This document shows, piece after piece, positions 1-8,570 of a stretch of 64,000 nt of DNA (positions are counted from its first letter, which is position 1; every line of letters begins with the position of its first letter). Position numbers and translations under genes: made by a program. Source of the stretch: Acidovorax sp. CCYZU-2555 (GTDB taxonomy: Bacteria; Pseudomonadota; Gammaproteobacteria; Burkholderiales; Burkholderiaceae_C); NCBI RefSeq assembly GCF_018413525.1, contig NZ_JAHCDD010000015.1, positions 22,872-86,871 on the forward strand, in the 5' to 3' direction. Under the pieces are notes generated by a model that saw only the letters and a list, made by a program, of their open reading frames with translations, searched no databases and was not told the origin of the DNA.

Positions 1-260
1 ACGGCGAACTGGTGCTGATGGACGAAGTGCTGACGCCCGACAGCTCGCGCTACTGGCCCGTCGAAGGCTACGCAGACGCACTGGCAGCAGGCACCAACCC
101 CCCGAGCTACGACAAGCAGTTCGTGCGCGACTGGCTCGAACAGGCCAAGGTCAACGGCAAGGCCTGGGACAAGACCGCGCCCGCACCACGCCTGCCCCAG
201 GAAGTGATCACCAAGACCGCGGCGAAATACCGCGAAGCACTGGATCGCTTGACGGCTTGA
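1..260 (+). CDS. purC: Phosphoribosylaminoimidazole-succinocarboxamide synthase, 3' end only
   Basis: C-terminal 85 or so residues of SAICAR synthetase, which joins aspartate to CAIR in de novo purine synthesis (cytoplasm). The reading frame enters from outside the window (first full codon at base 3) and ends with TGA at 258-260. Visible family features are the stretch around [13 protein letters not shown] and the following [11 protein letters not shown] helix, both typical of the end of bacterial/yeast-type PurC. purE and purK lie 1.4 kb downstream in the same direction, as expected for a purine cluster. The N-terminal catalytic part cannot be judged here. Identification is from recognised motifs plus context. 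Confidence 0.93.
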   Translation, partial: GELVLMDEVLTPDSSRYWPVEGYADALAAGTNPPSYDKQFVRDWLEQAKVNGKAWDKTAPAPRLPQEVITKTAAKYREALDRLTA

Positions 261-263
261 AAT

Positions 264-400
264 GAAGCACCCCCTGAGCGGCTGACGCCGCTTCCCCCTC
301 TCAACCTTCGGTGGAGGGGGACGGCACCCTCGCTGCGGGGCGGCCCTTGCTCGGTGCCCCCATGCTGGGGCATGCCAGTTTCGGCGCCTGCGCACATCGC
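264..400. repeat. GC-rich intergenic repeat element
   Basis: The 160 bases after purC hold no credible gene. They consist of GC-rich blocks (a CCCCCTGAGCGG-type start, a CCGCTTCCCCCTC / GGAGGGGGACGG inverted pair, and a GGCGGCCCTTGCTCGGTGCC block). I recognise this pattern as one commonly dispersed between genes in Comamonadaceae; that statement is from memory and not from a search. It sits between the purC stop codon and the purC terminator. Confidence 0.5.
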
Positions 401-419
401 GGACTCCGCTAGATACCCC

Positions 420-447
420 AAACCGGCATGTATGGCCGGTTTTTTTC
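420..447 (+). terminator. Rho-independent terminator after purC
   Basis: Stem AACCGGC (421-427) pairs with GCCGGTT (435-441) across a 7-base loop, followed by a run of T to 447. It is the first terminator downstream of purC, about 160 bases past the stop codon, separated from it by the repeat element. Confidence 0.85.
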
Positions 448-492
448 AGCCTTGCGCCAGCGGCAATCGCCCCTCGCGCCCAGCTGCCTTGT

Positions 493-602
493 GCGAAGCG
501 AGCAAGCGTGGGGGCTAGCCGCCGCCGCCGGGCCGCCCCAAGGCGGCGGACGCCCCCCTTGGGGGGGCAGCGCAGCTACGCGAAGCGAGCAAGCGTGGGG
601 GG
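493..602 (-). repeat. Dispersed repeat element bounded by 22-bp direct repeats, copy 1
   Basis: A 22-bp sequence (GCGAAGCGAGCAAGCGTGGG plus GG) occurs at 493-514 and again at 580-601. Between them are a CCGCCGGGCCGCCCCAAGG block and a CGCCCCCCTTGGGGGGG block. Read on the minus strand, the same order of blocks (CCCCCACGCT..., GCTGCCCCCCAAGGGGGCG, CCTTGGGGCGGCCCGGCGG, CCCCCACGCT...) is found again at 18105-18219. The unit ends one base before the stop codon of the thioredoxin-like gene. Confidence 0.75.
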
Positions 603-1559
603 TCAGTTCAATGCCATGCTCAGCTTGCGGCGATAGCTGTTGAGCATGGCCGTGGCCTCATCTTCCTGTTGAGCCGACTTGCCCATCAGCTCGATGCCGC
701 CGGCGGTCTTGCCCGGAACGCTGGCGTCGGCCTTGGGCTTGGCCGGGGTCAGCAGTTCGAGCACGCCCACATAGAGCTTGCGCGCCGCGTCCTGGTTCCA
801 GGTCTTGTCGCGCATGATGATTTCGAGCAACTCATCCATGGCTTCGGTCCACTGGCCTTCAGCGACCAGCACGCGGGCCTTGTCGAAACGGGCGTCGAAA
901 TCGCGGCGGTTGGCGGCGATCAGCGCGTCGAAATCTTCGAGCGGCCAGTTGCCGCGGTCGTTGGTGTCGACGAACTGCAGCGCATCGAGCCAGCGCGACA
1001 GCGCATCGAAGCGCAGCGCCAGCGGAATGCGCTTGAGCGGCTCGCGCAGCAGGGCTTCGGCTTCCTCGAAACCGCCGGTGGCGATCAGCAGGCGCAGGTA
1101 ATCGAAGCGGGCGTCGTCGTTGCCCGGGTCGGCGGCGAGCGCGTCGGCGAGCTTTTGCAGCGCCGCGCCGGTGTCGCCGGACTCGAGCAATTGCTGGGCT
1201 TCATCGACATCGGATTCGGCCGCGAGCGTGGCTTCGGAAGGCAGATGCTTGTCGAGGAAAGCGCGCAGCTGGCCTTCCGACTGCGCACCCATGAAACCGT
1301 CGACAGGACGGCCGCCCATCATCAGCACGCAGGTCGGCACCGAGCGGATACCGAACATTCCCGCGAGCTGCTGCTCCTGGTCGGAATCGATCTTGACCAG
1401 CTTGAAACGGCCGGCGTAGTCGACCTCGAGCTGGTCCAGCAACGGGCCCAGGGTCTTGCAGGGACCGCACCAGGGGGCCCAGAAGTCCACCAGCACGGGC
1501 ACGTCCATCGAGGCGGCAACCACCTCGGCTTCAAAATTTTCTATAGTGACATCGATCAT
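603..1559 (-). CDS. cnoX: Thioredoxin-domain/TPR protein, CnoX (YbbN) type
   Basis: Predicted 318-residue cytoplasmic protein. Residues 1-108 are a thioredoxin fold with an intact WCGPC active site (Trp30, Cys31, Cys34) and the cis-proline motif SVPT. The remainder is alanine/leucine-rich helical repeat sequence typical of the TPR half of YbbN/CnoX, a redox-regulated holdase that hands clients to GroEL/DnaK. E. coli CnoX has lost the usual catalytic pair; here both cysteines are present, so reductase activity is plausible. ATG at 1559 gives a protein that begins directly at the thioredoxin fold. It is transcribed towards purC and away from purE, so it is not part of the purine operon. The call is firm for domains, less so for chaperone role. 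Confidence 0.85.
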   Translation of the reverse strand: MIDVTIENFEAEVVAASMDVPVLVDFWAPWCGPCKTLGPLLDQLEVDYAGRFKLVKIDSDQEQQLAGMFGIRSVPTCVLMMGGRPVDGFMGAQSEGQLRAFLDKHLPSEATLAAESDVDEAQQLLESGDTGAALQKLADALAADPGNDDARFDYLRLLIATGGFEEAEALLREPLKRIPLALRFDALSRWLDALQFVDTNDRGNWPLEDFDALIAANRRDFDARFDKARVLVAEGQWTEAMDELLEIIMRDKTWNQDAARKLYVGVLELLTPAKPKADASVPGKTAGGIELMGKSAQQEDEATAMLNSYRRKLSMALN

Positions 1560-1651
1560 GGCGCGAAGCCCTTTGACGGGCCGGTGGATAAGGGAAAAGT
1601 AAAATCACGGGTTCCACTTTGGACGGCGGCTGCACAGTCGCCCCGCTTGAC

Positions 1652-2149
1652 ATGAAACCCATTCAAATCGGCGTAGTCATGGGCTCCAGCAGCGACTGGG
1701 ACACCATGCAACACGCAGTGCAGATTCTCCAGCAATTTGGCATCGCCCATGAAGCGCAGGTCGTCTCGGCGCACCGCATGCCAGATGATATGTTCGCCTA
1801 TGCCGAAGCGGCTGCAGGCCGCGGCCTCAAAGCCATCATTGCCGGTGCGGGTGGCGCAGCCCACCTGCCGGGCATGATCGCGGCAAAGACCACGGTGCCC
1901 GTGCTGGGTGTTCCGGTCGCGAGCCGCCATCTGCAAGGTGTCGACTCGCTGCACTCCATCGTGCAGATGCCCAAGGGCATTCCCGTGGCGACCTTTGCCA
2001 TCGGCCAGGCCGGCGCAGCCAATGCGGCGCTGTTCGCGGTCGCCCTGCTGGCCAATGAAGACCCGGCCCTGCGCGCCCTGCTCGAAGCGTTCCGCGCCGA
2101 GCAGACGGCCGCGGCGCGCGCCATGACCCTGCCGCCGGTGGCGGCATGA
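1652..2149 (+). CDS. purE: 5-(carboxyamino)imidazole ribonucleotide mutase
   Basis: Class I PurE, 165 residues, converting N5-CAIR to CAIR in purine synthesis. The substrate-binding GSSSDW (residues 11-16) and the SAHR motif with the catalytic histidine (residues 39-42) are intact, as is the glycine-rich [11 protein letters not shown] segment. An in-frame start 33 bases upstream exists but adds residues unlike the family, so the ATG at 1652 is chosen. The stop codon overlaps the purK start (ATGA), which implies translational coupling. Confidence 0.97.
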   Translation: MKPIQIGVVMGSSSDWDTMQHAVQILQQFGIAHEAQVVSAHRMPDDMFAYAEAAAGRGLKAIIAGAGGAAHLPGMIAAKTTVPVLGVPVASRHLQGVDSLHSIVQMPKGIPVATFAIGQAGAANAALFAVALLANEDPALRALLEAFRAEQTAAARAMTLPPVAA

Positions 2150-3315
2150 GCGCGGTGAATGCGACCATCCTGCCCGGCGCGACGCTGGGCGTGCTCGGCG
2201 GCGGCCAGCTCGGACGCATGTTCGTGCACGCGGCGCAGTCCATGGGCTATTTCACGGCCGTGCTCGACGCCGACCCCACCAGCCCTGCCGGGCTGGTCAG
2301 CCACCACCATGTGCGTTCGGGTTACGAAGACCCGCAGGGCCTGGCCGAACTGGCCCGGCTCAGCGCGGCCGTGACCACCGAATTCGAGAACGTTCCCGCG
2401 GCTGCGCTGCAGACGCTGGCGCTGACCCGGCCGGTGTCGCCCGCGGGTGAAGCCGTGGCGATCGCCCAGGACCGCGCGGCCGAGAAAGCGCATTTCGTGC
2501 GCTGCGGCGTGCCTTGCGCACCCTACGCGGAAATCACCACGCCCGAACAACTCGCGGCCGTGGGCGCCAACCTGCTGCCCGGCATCCTCAAGACCACGCG
2601 CATGGGCTACGACGGCAAGGGCCAGGCGCGCGTGCGCACCGCCGCCGAACTCGCCGCTGCCTGGGACGACATGGGCCGTGTGGATTGCGTGCTCGAGAAA
2701 ATGCTGCCGCTGGCGCATGAATGCTCGGTGATCGTGGCGCGCGGACGCGACGGCACGATCGTCAATCTGCCGGTGCAGCGCAACCTGCACCGCGACGGCA
2801 TCCTGGCCGTGACCGAAGTCCATGAAGGCAACGTGCCCCCGGCGCAGGCCCAGCAGGCCGTGGCCGCGGCCCAGTCGGTGGCCCAGGGCCTCGACTATGT
2901 GGGCGTGCTGTGCGTCGAGTTCTTCGTGCTCGAAGACGGCAGCCTGGTGGTCAACGAGATCGCTCCACGCCCGCACAACAGCGGCCATTACAGCCAGAAC
3001 GCGCTGGACGTCTCGCAGTTCGAGCTGCAGGTGCGCTGCATGACCGGCCTGCCGCTGGTGCAGCCGCGCCAGCACAGCGCCGCCGTGATGCTCAACCTGC
3101 TGGGCGACCTGTGGTTCAAGGACGGCACCACGGCCAGCACGCCGGCCTGGGACCAGGTGCTGGCCCTGCCAGGCACCCACCTGCACCTCTACGGCAAGGC
3201 CGACGCCAAGCGCGCGCGCAAGATGGGTCACCTGAACATCACCGCGGCCACGCCCGAGCGCGCCCATGCCGTGGCCTTGCAGGCCGCGGCCATCCTGGGC
3301 ATTGCGCCTTTCTGA
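2146..3315 (+). CDS. purK: 5-(carboxyamino)imidazole ribonucleotide synthase
   Basis: ATP-grasp enzyme of 389 residues that makes N5-CAIR from AIR, bicarbonate and ATP, supplying PurE. The N-terminal dinucleotide-like [11 protein letters not shown] (about residues 15-25), the central ATP-grasp domain and the [13 protein letters not shown] motif of the PurK family are all present. Length is normal. It overlaps purE by four bases. The next gene (Sua5 type) starts 13 bases after its stop and is probably cotranscribed. Confidence 0.97.
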   Translation: MSAVNATILPGATLGVLGGGQLGRMFVHAAQSMGYFTAVLDADPTSPAGLVSHHHVRSGYEDPQGLAELARLSAAVTTEFENVPAAALQTLALTRPVSPAGEAVAIAQDRAAEKAHFVRCGVPCAPYAEITTPEQLAAVGANLLPGILKTTRMGYDGKGQARVRTAAELAAAWDDMGRVDCVLEKMLPLAHECSVIVARGRDGTIVNLPVQRNLHRDGILAVTEVHEGNVPPAQAQQAVAAAQSVAQGLDYVGVLCVEFFVLEDGSLVVNEIAPRPHNSGHYSQNALDVSQFELQVRCMTGLPLVQPRQHSAAVMLNLLGDLWFKDGTTASTPAWDQVLALPGTHLHLYGKADAKRARKMGHLNITAATPERAHAVALQAAAILGIAPF

Positions 3316-3328
3316 CCCAGGTCCAGCG

Positions 3329-4321
3329 ATGATCCTTTCAGCGAACCTGCCCACGGCCATCGACGAAGCAGCGCGCGCGCTGCAGCGCGGTGCGCTGCTG
3401 GGCCTGCCGACCGAGACCGTCTACGGCCTGGCCGCCGACGCCGACAACGAAGCGGCCGTGGCCGCGATCTTTGCGGCCAAGGGCCGGCCCAGCAACCACC
3501 CGCTGATCGTGCATGTGGCCGACGCCGCGGCCATCACGCGCTTCGCCAAGGAAGTGCCGCTGTTCGCCCAGCAGCTGATCGACGCCTTCTGGCCCGGCCC
3601 GCTGACGCTGATCCTGCCGCGCCGCGCGGGCATGGTCGCCGCAGCCACGGGCGGCCAGGACAGCGTGGGCCTGCGCTGCCCTTCACATCCGGTTGCACAT
3701 TCGGTGCTGCAAGCCTGCACTCAATTGCAACCACCTGTGTGGGGTGTTGCCGCGCCCAGCGCCAACCGCTTCGGCCGCGTGAGCCCGACCACGGCCGCCC
3801 ATGTGCAAAGCGAGTTCGGCGACGACCTGCTGGTGCTCGATGGCGGCGAATGCGCGGTCGGCATCGAATCGACCATCGTCGACTGCACGCGCGGCGTGCC
3901 GGTGCTGTTGCGGCCCGGCGCGGTCTCGCGTGCCGACATCGAACGTGCCTGCGGCCTGCGGCCGCTGTCGAAGGAAGAACTGCCCGCACACACGCCGCGC
4001 GCCTCGGGCACGCTGCTCGCGCATTACGCGCCCGATGCCAAGGTGCGGCTGATGGATGCCAAGCAATTGCAGGCCGGGCTCGACCTGCTCGGCGCCGACG
4101 CCGCCCATCTGGGGGTGTATGCTCGGAGCCCTTTGCAGGTGCGTTCCCAGGTAGAACTGCGCCGCATGCCCGACGATGCCTCAGCCGCAGCACAGGAGCT
4201 GTTCTCCATGCTGCGCGAATTCGACACCGCTGGCGTGCGCCTGCTCTGGATCGAAACACCGCCTGCCACGCCCGCGTGGGAAGGCGTGCGTGACCGCCTG
4301 CAGCGCGCAGCCGCGGCCTGA
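3329..4321 (+). CDS. L-threonylcarbamoyladenylate synthase, Sua5 type
   Basis: Long (Sua5) form, 330 residues, of the enzyme that makes threonylcarbamoyl-AMP for the t6A modification of ANN-decoding tRNAs. The YrdC-like half has LPTETVYGL (about 26-34), the KGR motif (51-53) and SAPSANRFG; a separate C-terminal Sua5 domain follows after residue 215. The ATG at 3329 is chosen because the upstream in-frame codons lie inside purK and do not look like family sequence. Its partner in t6A synthesis, tsaB, is also in this window at 8571. Sua5/TsaC function is well established for the family. Confidence 0.93.
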   Translation: MILSANLPTAIDEAARALQRGALLGLPTETVYGLAADADNEAAVAAIFAAKGRPSNHPLIVHVADAAAITRFAKEVPLFAQQLIDAFWPGPLTLILPRRAGMVAAATGGQDSVGLRCPSHPVAHSVLQACTQLQPPVWGVAAPSANRFGRVSPTTAAHVQSEFGDDLLVLDGGECAVGIESTIVDCTRGVPVLLRPGAVSRADIERACGLRPLSKEELPAHTPRASGTLLAHYAPDAKVRLMDAKQLQAGLDLLGADAAHLGVYARSPLQVRSQVELRRMPDDASAAAQELFSMLREFDTAGVRLLWIETPPATPAWEGVRDRLQRAAAA

Positions 4322-4365
4322 ACCCGCCCGTTAAACTCTTGTCCATATCCCTTCTGGAGAATCTC

Positions 4366-5322
4366 ATGGCAGCAAATTGGATGCGTCGGACCGCTTTGGT
4401 CACCGCCTGTGCAACGGCGGTACTGCTTGCAGCCTGCGGCTCAAGCACCACGGAATCGGCGATCACGCCCAGCCGCTTCATCGCCTTTGGCGACGCCACC
4501 GCCGATGCCGGCCAGAGCGGTGCCAGCTATACCGTCAACAACGGATCGGTGAACAACTGGACCCGTTATGTGGCTGCGCAATACGGCCAGGAAATCAAGG
4601 CCTCTAGCCAGGGCGGACTGAACTACGCTTTCGGCAATGCGCGCATCGCGGCCACGCCCGACGCCGCTGGCAACACGGCAACGCCTACGCTGGCGGCGCA
4701 GATCGACACGTTCCTGGCTTCGGGGGGTGCGCTGCAGAAGAACGACGTGATTTTGATGAGCGCCGGCGTCAGCGACATGATCGTCGGCCTGTCGGCCGTG
4801 ATTGCCGGCACGCAGACTGCCGCCCAGTACGAAACCTCGGCGCGCGCGCTCGGCACGCAGTACGCCGACCAGATCCGTCGCCTGACCAACGCCGGCGCCA
4901 AGCAGGTGGTGTTCTCCGGCACCTATGACCTGGGCAAGTCGCTGTGGGCCATCGAGCGCGGCCAGGTGACCGCCGCCGCCGCCGCGAGCAAGGCCTTCAA
5001 CGAAGGCCTGCTGATCGGCCTCAACGACCTGGGCAACTCCGTGCTGTACGTTGATCTGGCTTACTACATCAACCTGTACACCTTCTCGCCCGGCTCCTAC
5101 GGCTTCACGAACGCCACCACGCCAGTCTGCACTTCGGTAGATCCTGGCCCAGGCATCGGCATCGGCACCGACCAGGTCAACTCCGTGCGCTGCACGGCTT
5201 CGACGCTGATCGCTGGCGCCAACCCCGATGTCTACCTGTTTGCCGACAAGGTGTACTTCACTCCCGCGGCCTACCGCCAGTTCGGTACCTACGCTTACGA
5301 CAAGCTGCGCGTGCGCTGGTAA
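4366..5322 (+). CDS. SGNH/GDSL-fold lipoprotein lacking the catalytic residues
   Basis: 318-residue putative outer-membrane or periplasmic lipoprotein. A signal peptide ends in LLAAC with the lipidated Cys24. The mature part follows the secreted GDSL lipase/phospholipase pattern (FGD block, NWTRYVA, GGLNYAFGNAR, long helical middle, C-terminal YFTPAAYRQFG). The active-site positions are altered: block I reads FGDA (Ala44 in place of the nucleophile Ser), block III GVSD (Ser136 in place of Asn), and the final DxxH reads DKVY (Tyr297 in place of His). It is therefore probably not an esterase and may bind lipid or protein. The ATG at 4366 has GGAG eight bases upstream. A strong terminator follows. 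Confidence 0.8.
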   Translation: MAANWMRRTALVTACATAVLLAACGSSTTESAITPSRFIAFGDATADAGQSGASYTVNNGSVNNWTRYVAAQYGQEIKASSQGGLNYAFGNARIAATPDAAGNTATPTLAAQIDTFLASGGALQKNDVILMSAGVSDMIVGLSAVIAGTQTAAQYETSARALGTQYADQIRRLTNAGAKQVVFSGTYDLGKSLWAIERGQVTAAAAASKAFNEGLLIGLNDLGNSVLYVDLAYYINLYTFSPGSYGFTNATTPVCTSVDPGPGIGIGTDQVNSVRCTASTLIAGANPDVYLFADKVYFTPAAYRQFGTYAYDKLRVRW

Positions 5323-5347
5323 TCCACGCGCGTCTCGCCTTGCGACC

Positions 5348-5372
5348 AACCGACCTGCGGGTCGGTTTTTTT
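5348..5372 (+). terminator. Rho-independent terminator
   Basis: Stem AACCGACC (5348-5355) with GGTCGGTT (5360-5367), 4-base loop, then T run to 5372. It ends the SGNH-like lipoprotein gene and its T run touches the stop codon of the convergent hydrolase gene. Confidence 0.9.
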
Positions 5373-6909
5373 ATTGCCCCGACGCCAGCACGCGCTCGAA
5401 GAAACCGCGCGCCGCGAGGTGGCAGAACGGCGGCACCAGCACGCCGTGGTACAGCGCCAGCGCGGCCCCCGCACCGCCCTGGGCCGTGGCCGCGGCCTTG
5501 GACAAGGCGAACCCCGTCTTGATGCCGGCGAACGGGTCGTCCGCGCCGCTCACGGGTGCATCGACATCGAGCACGCTCAACAGGCCGGGCGCCATGGCCG
5601 CGGGCGAGGGCGCCGACCACAGCGTCTGCAGCACGCCGGTATTGAGGCCGAAGAACACCGTCGGATCGCCCTGGCCGCCGCACAGCAGCGTGGGCCGCGT
5701 GGGCACCCAGTCGCGCAGGTCATTCGCCTTGAGCGCCTGGCGCATAGGGTGGCCGGGCGCGGCCGCGGGCAGGCCCGTGGTCCATGCGGGCACCACGCCA
5801 TCCGGGCTGGCGCCTGCATCCCGCAAATAGGCCAGGCGCTGGGCATTGGTCACCAGGTGATCAACCCCAAAGCCGAGCGCAAACAGCGGCGCCTGGGCGG
5901 CGGGCGTGGTCGGCGGCGTGATGGCCTCCAGGCCCGGCGCGGGTGCGCTGCTGCTGAACAGCGCGCTGACCGGCAACCGGCCCTGGGCCCAGAGCGTGGC
6001 CAATGGCAGGTCGGCCGGCAGCAGCGTCGCCATGAACGGCGCGTAGCGCGGTGCATAGACTTCATCTGGCTGGCGGTACAGATTGCCGTAGGCCTGCTGG
6101 TAGGCGGTCACCAGCAACGGCGTGAACAGCGTGCTGCCCAGGGGCACGCGCCCCAGGAAAATGGCTTCGCCATAGCTGGCCAGCGCATACGGTCCGGACA
6201 TCGGCGCCGAGGCCGTCACGCGCTCGCCCGCGGCCTGCAGCGCGCGCTGCGTCGCCAGCGCCACATGGCCGCCCTGGGAATTGCCCGAAAGCAGCAGCTG
6301 ACCGCTGTCGCGCGCCGCCAGCAAAGGCAATGCCTGGCGCGCGGCAGCAAGCGCATCGATCATGTCCTTCGACTGCTGGTCGGCCACAAGATAGGGATGG
6401 TAGGTCAGCCGCGACCGGTCATAGCCCGCATAGTTCGGCGCGACGACGATGTAGCCATGGGCGGCAAAAGTCGCCGCAAGCTGCAGCCCGGAAGCCGCTC
6501 CGGGACGCGTCAGGTCGGTGATCTCGGCCTGGTTGTAGGCCCGCTGGGGATCGGTGCCATGGCCGTAGAGCAGCATGGGCCGCGCCCCCGAACACGCGGC
6601 GCCAGCCCCCTGGGGCAACATCAGCGCCGCGGTCGCGTTGGTGGCCTCGCCCTTGGCGCCCACGGTGGCGTATTCGACCGAATGCACCCGCACGCCGCAC
6701 ACCGGCGCACCGGCCAGCGCCAGCAGCTCACGCCCCGTGGGCGTGCCTGACAGTTGCGCGCCCAGGTCGGGTGCCGAGGCCGCAAAAGTCCGCGTCGGCG
6801 GATTCTGCAGCAGCGCGCCACGCCCCGGGCCCGGGTCGTCCGCGCCACCGCAGGCCGCAAGTACCGAGACCCATGCCGCCATCCAGATTGCTGTCGATTG
6901 CATCCTCAT
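5371..6909 (-). CDS. Alpha/beta-hydrolase lipoprotein (secretory lipase-like)
   Basis: 512-residue exported hydrolase. The N-terminus is a lipoprotein signal with LAAC and Cys20. The nucleophile elbow GNSQGG (Ser211 at its centre) follows the strand LLLSG, the oxyanion region is LLYGHGTD (about 114-120), and a histidine near the end (PFCHLA) is the likely catalytic base. Overall pattern resembles secreted lipase/peptidase-like alpha/beta hydrolases; substrate is unknown. The start at 6909 is supported by AGGAGG at 6916-6921, six bases upstream. It ends convergently against the preceding lipoprotein gene. Confidence 0.8.
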   Translation of the reverse strand: MRMQSTAIWMAAWVSVLAACGGADDPGPGRGALLQNPPTRTFAASAPDLGAQLSGTPTGRELLALAGAPVCGVRVHSVEYATVGAKGEATNATAALMLPQGAGAACSGARPMLLYGHGTDPQRAYNQAEITDLTRPGAASGLQLAATFAAHGYIVVAPNYAGYDRSRLTYHPYLVADQQSKDMIDALAAARQALPLLAARDSGQLLLSGNSQGGHVALATQRALQAAGERVTASAPMSGPYALASYGEAIFLGRVPLGSTLFTPLLVTAYQQAYGNLYRQPDEVYAPRYAPFMATLLPADLPLATLWAQGRLPVSALFSSSAPAPGLEAITPPTTPAAQAPLFALGFGVDHLVTNAQRLAYLRDAGASPDGVVPAWTTGLPAAAPGHPMRQALKANDLRDWVPTRPTLLCGGQGDPTVFFGLNTGVLQTLWSAPSPAAMAPGLLSVLDVDAPVSGADDPFAGIKTGFALSKAAATAQGGAGAALALYHGVLVPPFCHLAARGFFERVLASGQ

Positions 6910-6965
6910 GCTGCGCCTCCTGATCGTGGTGTGACGGGCCGCCGACGCGGCGGCCTGGTCTCACC

Positions 6966-8429
6966 TTATCGGGGCGCGAGGTCGGCGACCACCCATTCCA
7001 CCAATGCGTCCAAGGCCGGCCGGGCGGCTGCGGCGCGGCTGTCGTTGACCATGGCAACCAGCACATAGCGCCGGCCGCTGGCCGCATGCACATAGCCGGC
7101 GATCGCCGATGCGTCGCGCAGACTGCCGGTCTTGAGATGGGCCTGACCGCTGGCGCGCGCCTGGTTGCGACGCAGCGTGCCGTCCACGCCCAGCACCGGC
7201 AGCGAAGCCAGGAATTCGGGCATCACCGGCGAGCCCCAGGCGACCTGCAGCATGCGCGCCAGGCCCTGGGCCGTGACGCGCTCCTCGCGGCTCAGGCCGG
7301 CGCCGTTTTCCATGACGGGCAAGGCCTGGGCGCCCACTCGGCGCTGCCACCACTGGCGCAGCGCGGCCTGCGCGCTGTCCCAGCTGGCCACGCCGTCGCG
7401 CTGGCGACCCATGGTCAGGAAAACCTGCTGGGCCATGACGTTGTTGCTATATTTATTGATGTCCCTGACCACCTGGGACAGCGCTTCCGACTCGATCACC
7501 ATCGCGGCTTCGAGCCCTTGCGGCACGCGGCCGTCGCGCACCACGCCGCCGAGCTGGCCGCCGAGTTCGCGCCACATGCCTTCGATCGCGCGCGCCGCGA
7601 ACTGGGCGCTGTCGACCGGCGCCACGGCCCAGTTGCGCGCACCGCATGCGGCCGGGTAGCTGCCCGCGAAATCCATGCGCCCGGGAGCCTCCAGACTGGC
7701 CTGCAGGCGCAGATGCCAATCGCCGCACGGCGTGCCTTCGGGCGCGAGCGGCACGCTGGGCTGCAGCGCCATTCCGGCCAGCGGCGGGTCGTACTGAATG
7801 CGCGCCAGGCCCCCTTTCACGTCCGGAAGAAAGCCCATCACCAGCGACTTGTAGTTGACCAGCAGCGCATCGGGCGCGACGTTGTACGGCCGCAACGGCT
7901 CGCCGTCGAACAGCCCCGGATCATGCGCGGCCAGCGCAAACGCCGAGCGGTCGAGAATGATGTCGCCGTCGATCGCGCGCACGCCCATGGCCTGCAGCCG
8001 GCGCAGCGCCAGCCACAGCCGTTCCATCACCAACCGCGGATCGCCCTGGCCCTGGATATAGAGCGGGCCGCGCAGCACACCAGCCTGCACGGGACCACCA
8101 AAATAGAACGGCGTGCGCCAGGTGTAGGCCGGGCCCAGCTGGTCGAGCGCGGCAAACGTGGTCACGAGCTTCATCACCGACGCCGGGTTCATGGGCCGCT
8201 CGGGCTGCCAGGCCAGGCGCGGCACGGCACCTCGGCCGGCCTCGGCCTCGACCACCAGCACCGACAGGGAGTCGGGCGGCAACTGGGCGCGCGCCAGCGC
8301 GGCGCTGACCGCGGGCGGCAGCGCGGGCTGAGCATGGGCAGTGGCCCACATCACCATGGACAGAGAAACGAGGACGGCGCGCGCGCGATGAGGGGCGCGC
8401 AGGCGCGCCAGAACGGACTGCAAAGACAT
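6966..8429 (-). CDS. dacB: D-alanyl-D-alanine carboxypeptidase/endopeptidase, PBP4 family
   Basis: Peptidase family S13, 487 residues, a periplasmic DD-peptidase that trims or cleaves peptidoglycan cross-links. A signal sequence ends at about residue 33 (TAHAQ). The penicillin-binding motifs are all present: SVMK (84-87), SNN in KYSNNVMAQQ, and HLKTGS near the end. The large insertion between SxxK and SxN is typical of PBP4. It lies 56 bases downstream of nothing on its own strand and is followed by the hydrolase lipoprotein gene; it diverges from tsaB. Confidence 0.93.
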   Translation of the reverse strand: MSLQSVLARLRAPHRARAVLVSLSMVMWATAHAQPALPPAVSAALARAQLPPDSLSVLVVEAEAGRGAVPRLAWQPERPMNPASVMKLVTTFAALDQLGPAYTWRTPFYFGGPVQAGVLRGPLYIQGQGDPRLVMERLWLALRRLQAMGVRAIDGDIILDRSAFALAAHDPGLFDGEPLRPYNVAPDALLVNYKSLVMGFLPDVKGGLARIQYDPPLAGMALQPSVPLAPEGTPCGDWHLRLQASLEAPGRMDFAGSYPAACGARNWAVAPVDSAQFAARAIEGMWRELGGQLGGVVRDGRVPQGLEAAMVIESEALSQVVRDINKYSNNVMAQQVFLTMGRQRDGVASWDSAQAALRQWWQRRVGAQALPVMENGAGLSREERVTAQGLARMLQVAWGSPVMPEFLASLPVLGVDGTLRRNQARASGQAHLKTGSLRDASAIAGYVHAASGRRYVLVAMVNDSRAAAARPALDALVEWVVADLAPR

Positions 8430-8570
8430 ACCAGCCAGTTTAGGGCCTGGCGCGCGCCGCCCTGGCTCCGGGCTTTAGCGCCGCGGCGCGCAAGGAGCGG
8501 CGCCGACACCGATAATCAGGGGCTTGCGCCTGGCGACTTCCGCTTTGCCGTTCTTTCCGGCACTCCCCCC

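Noticed and set aside
428..643. 71-codon open frame in the repeat between purC and the thioredoxin-like gene
   Set aside because: It lies within the repeat element and terminator and overlaps the end of the convergent gene.
7086..8570. Long in-frame extension of tsaB upstream across dacB
   Set aside because: The extension is antisense to dacB and not part of the TsaB family; the family start is at 8571.
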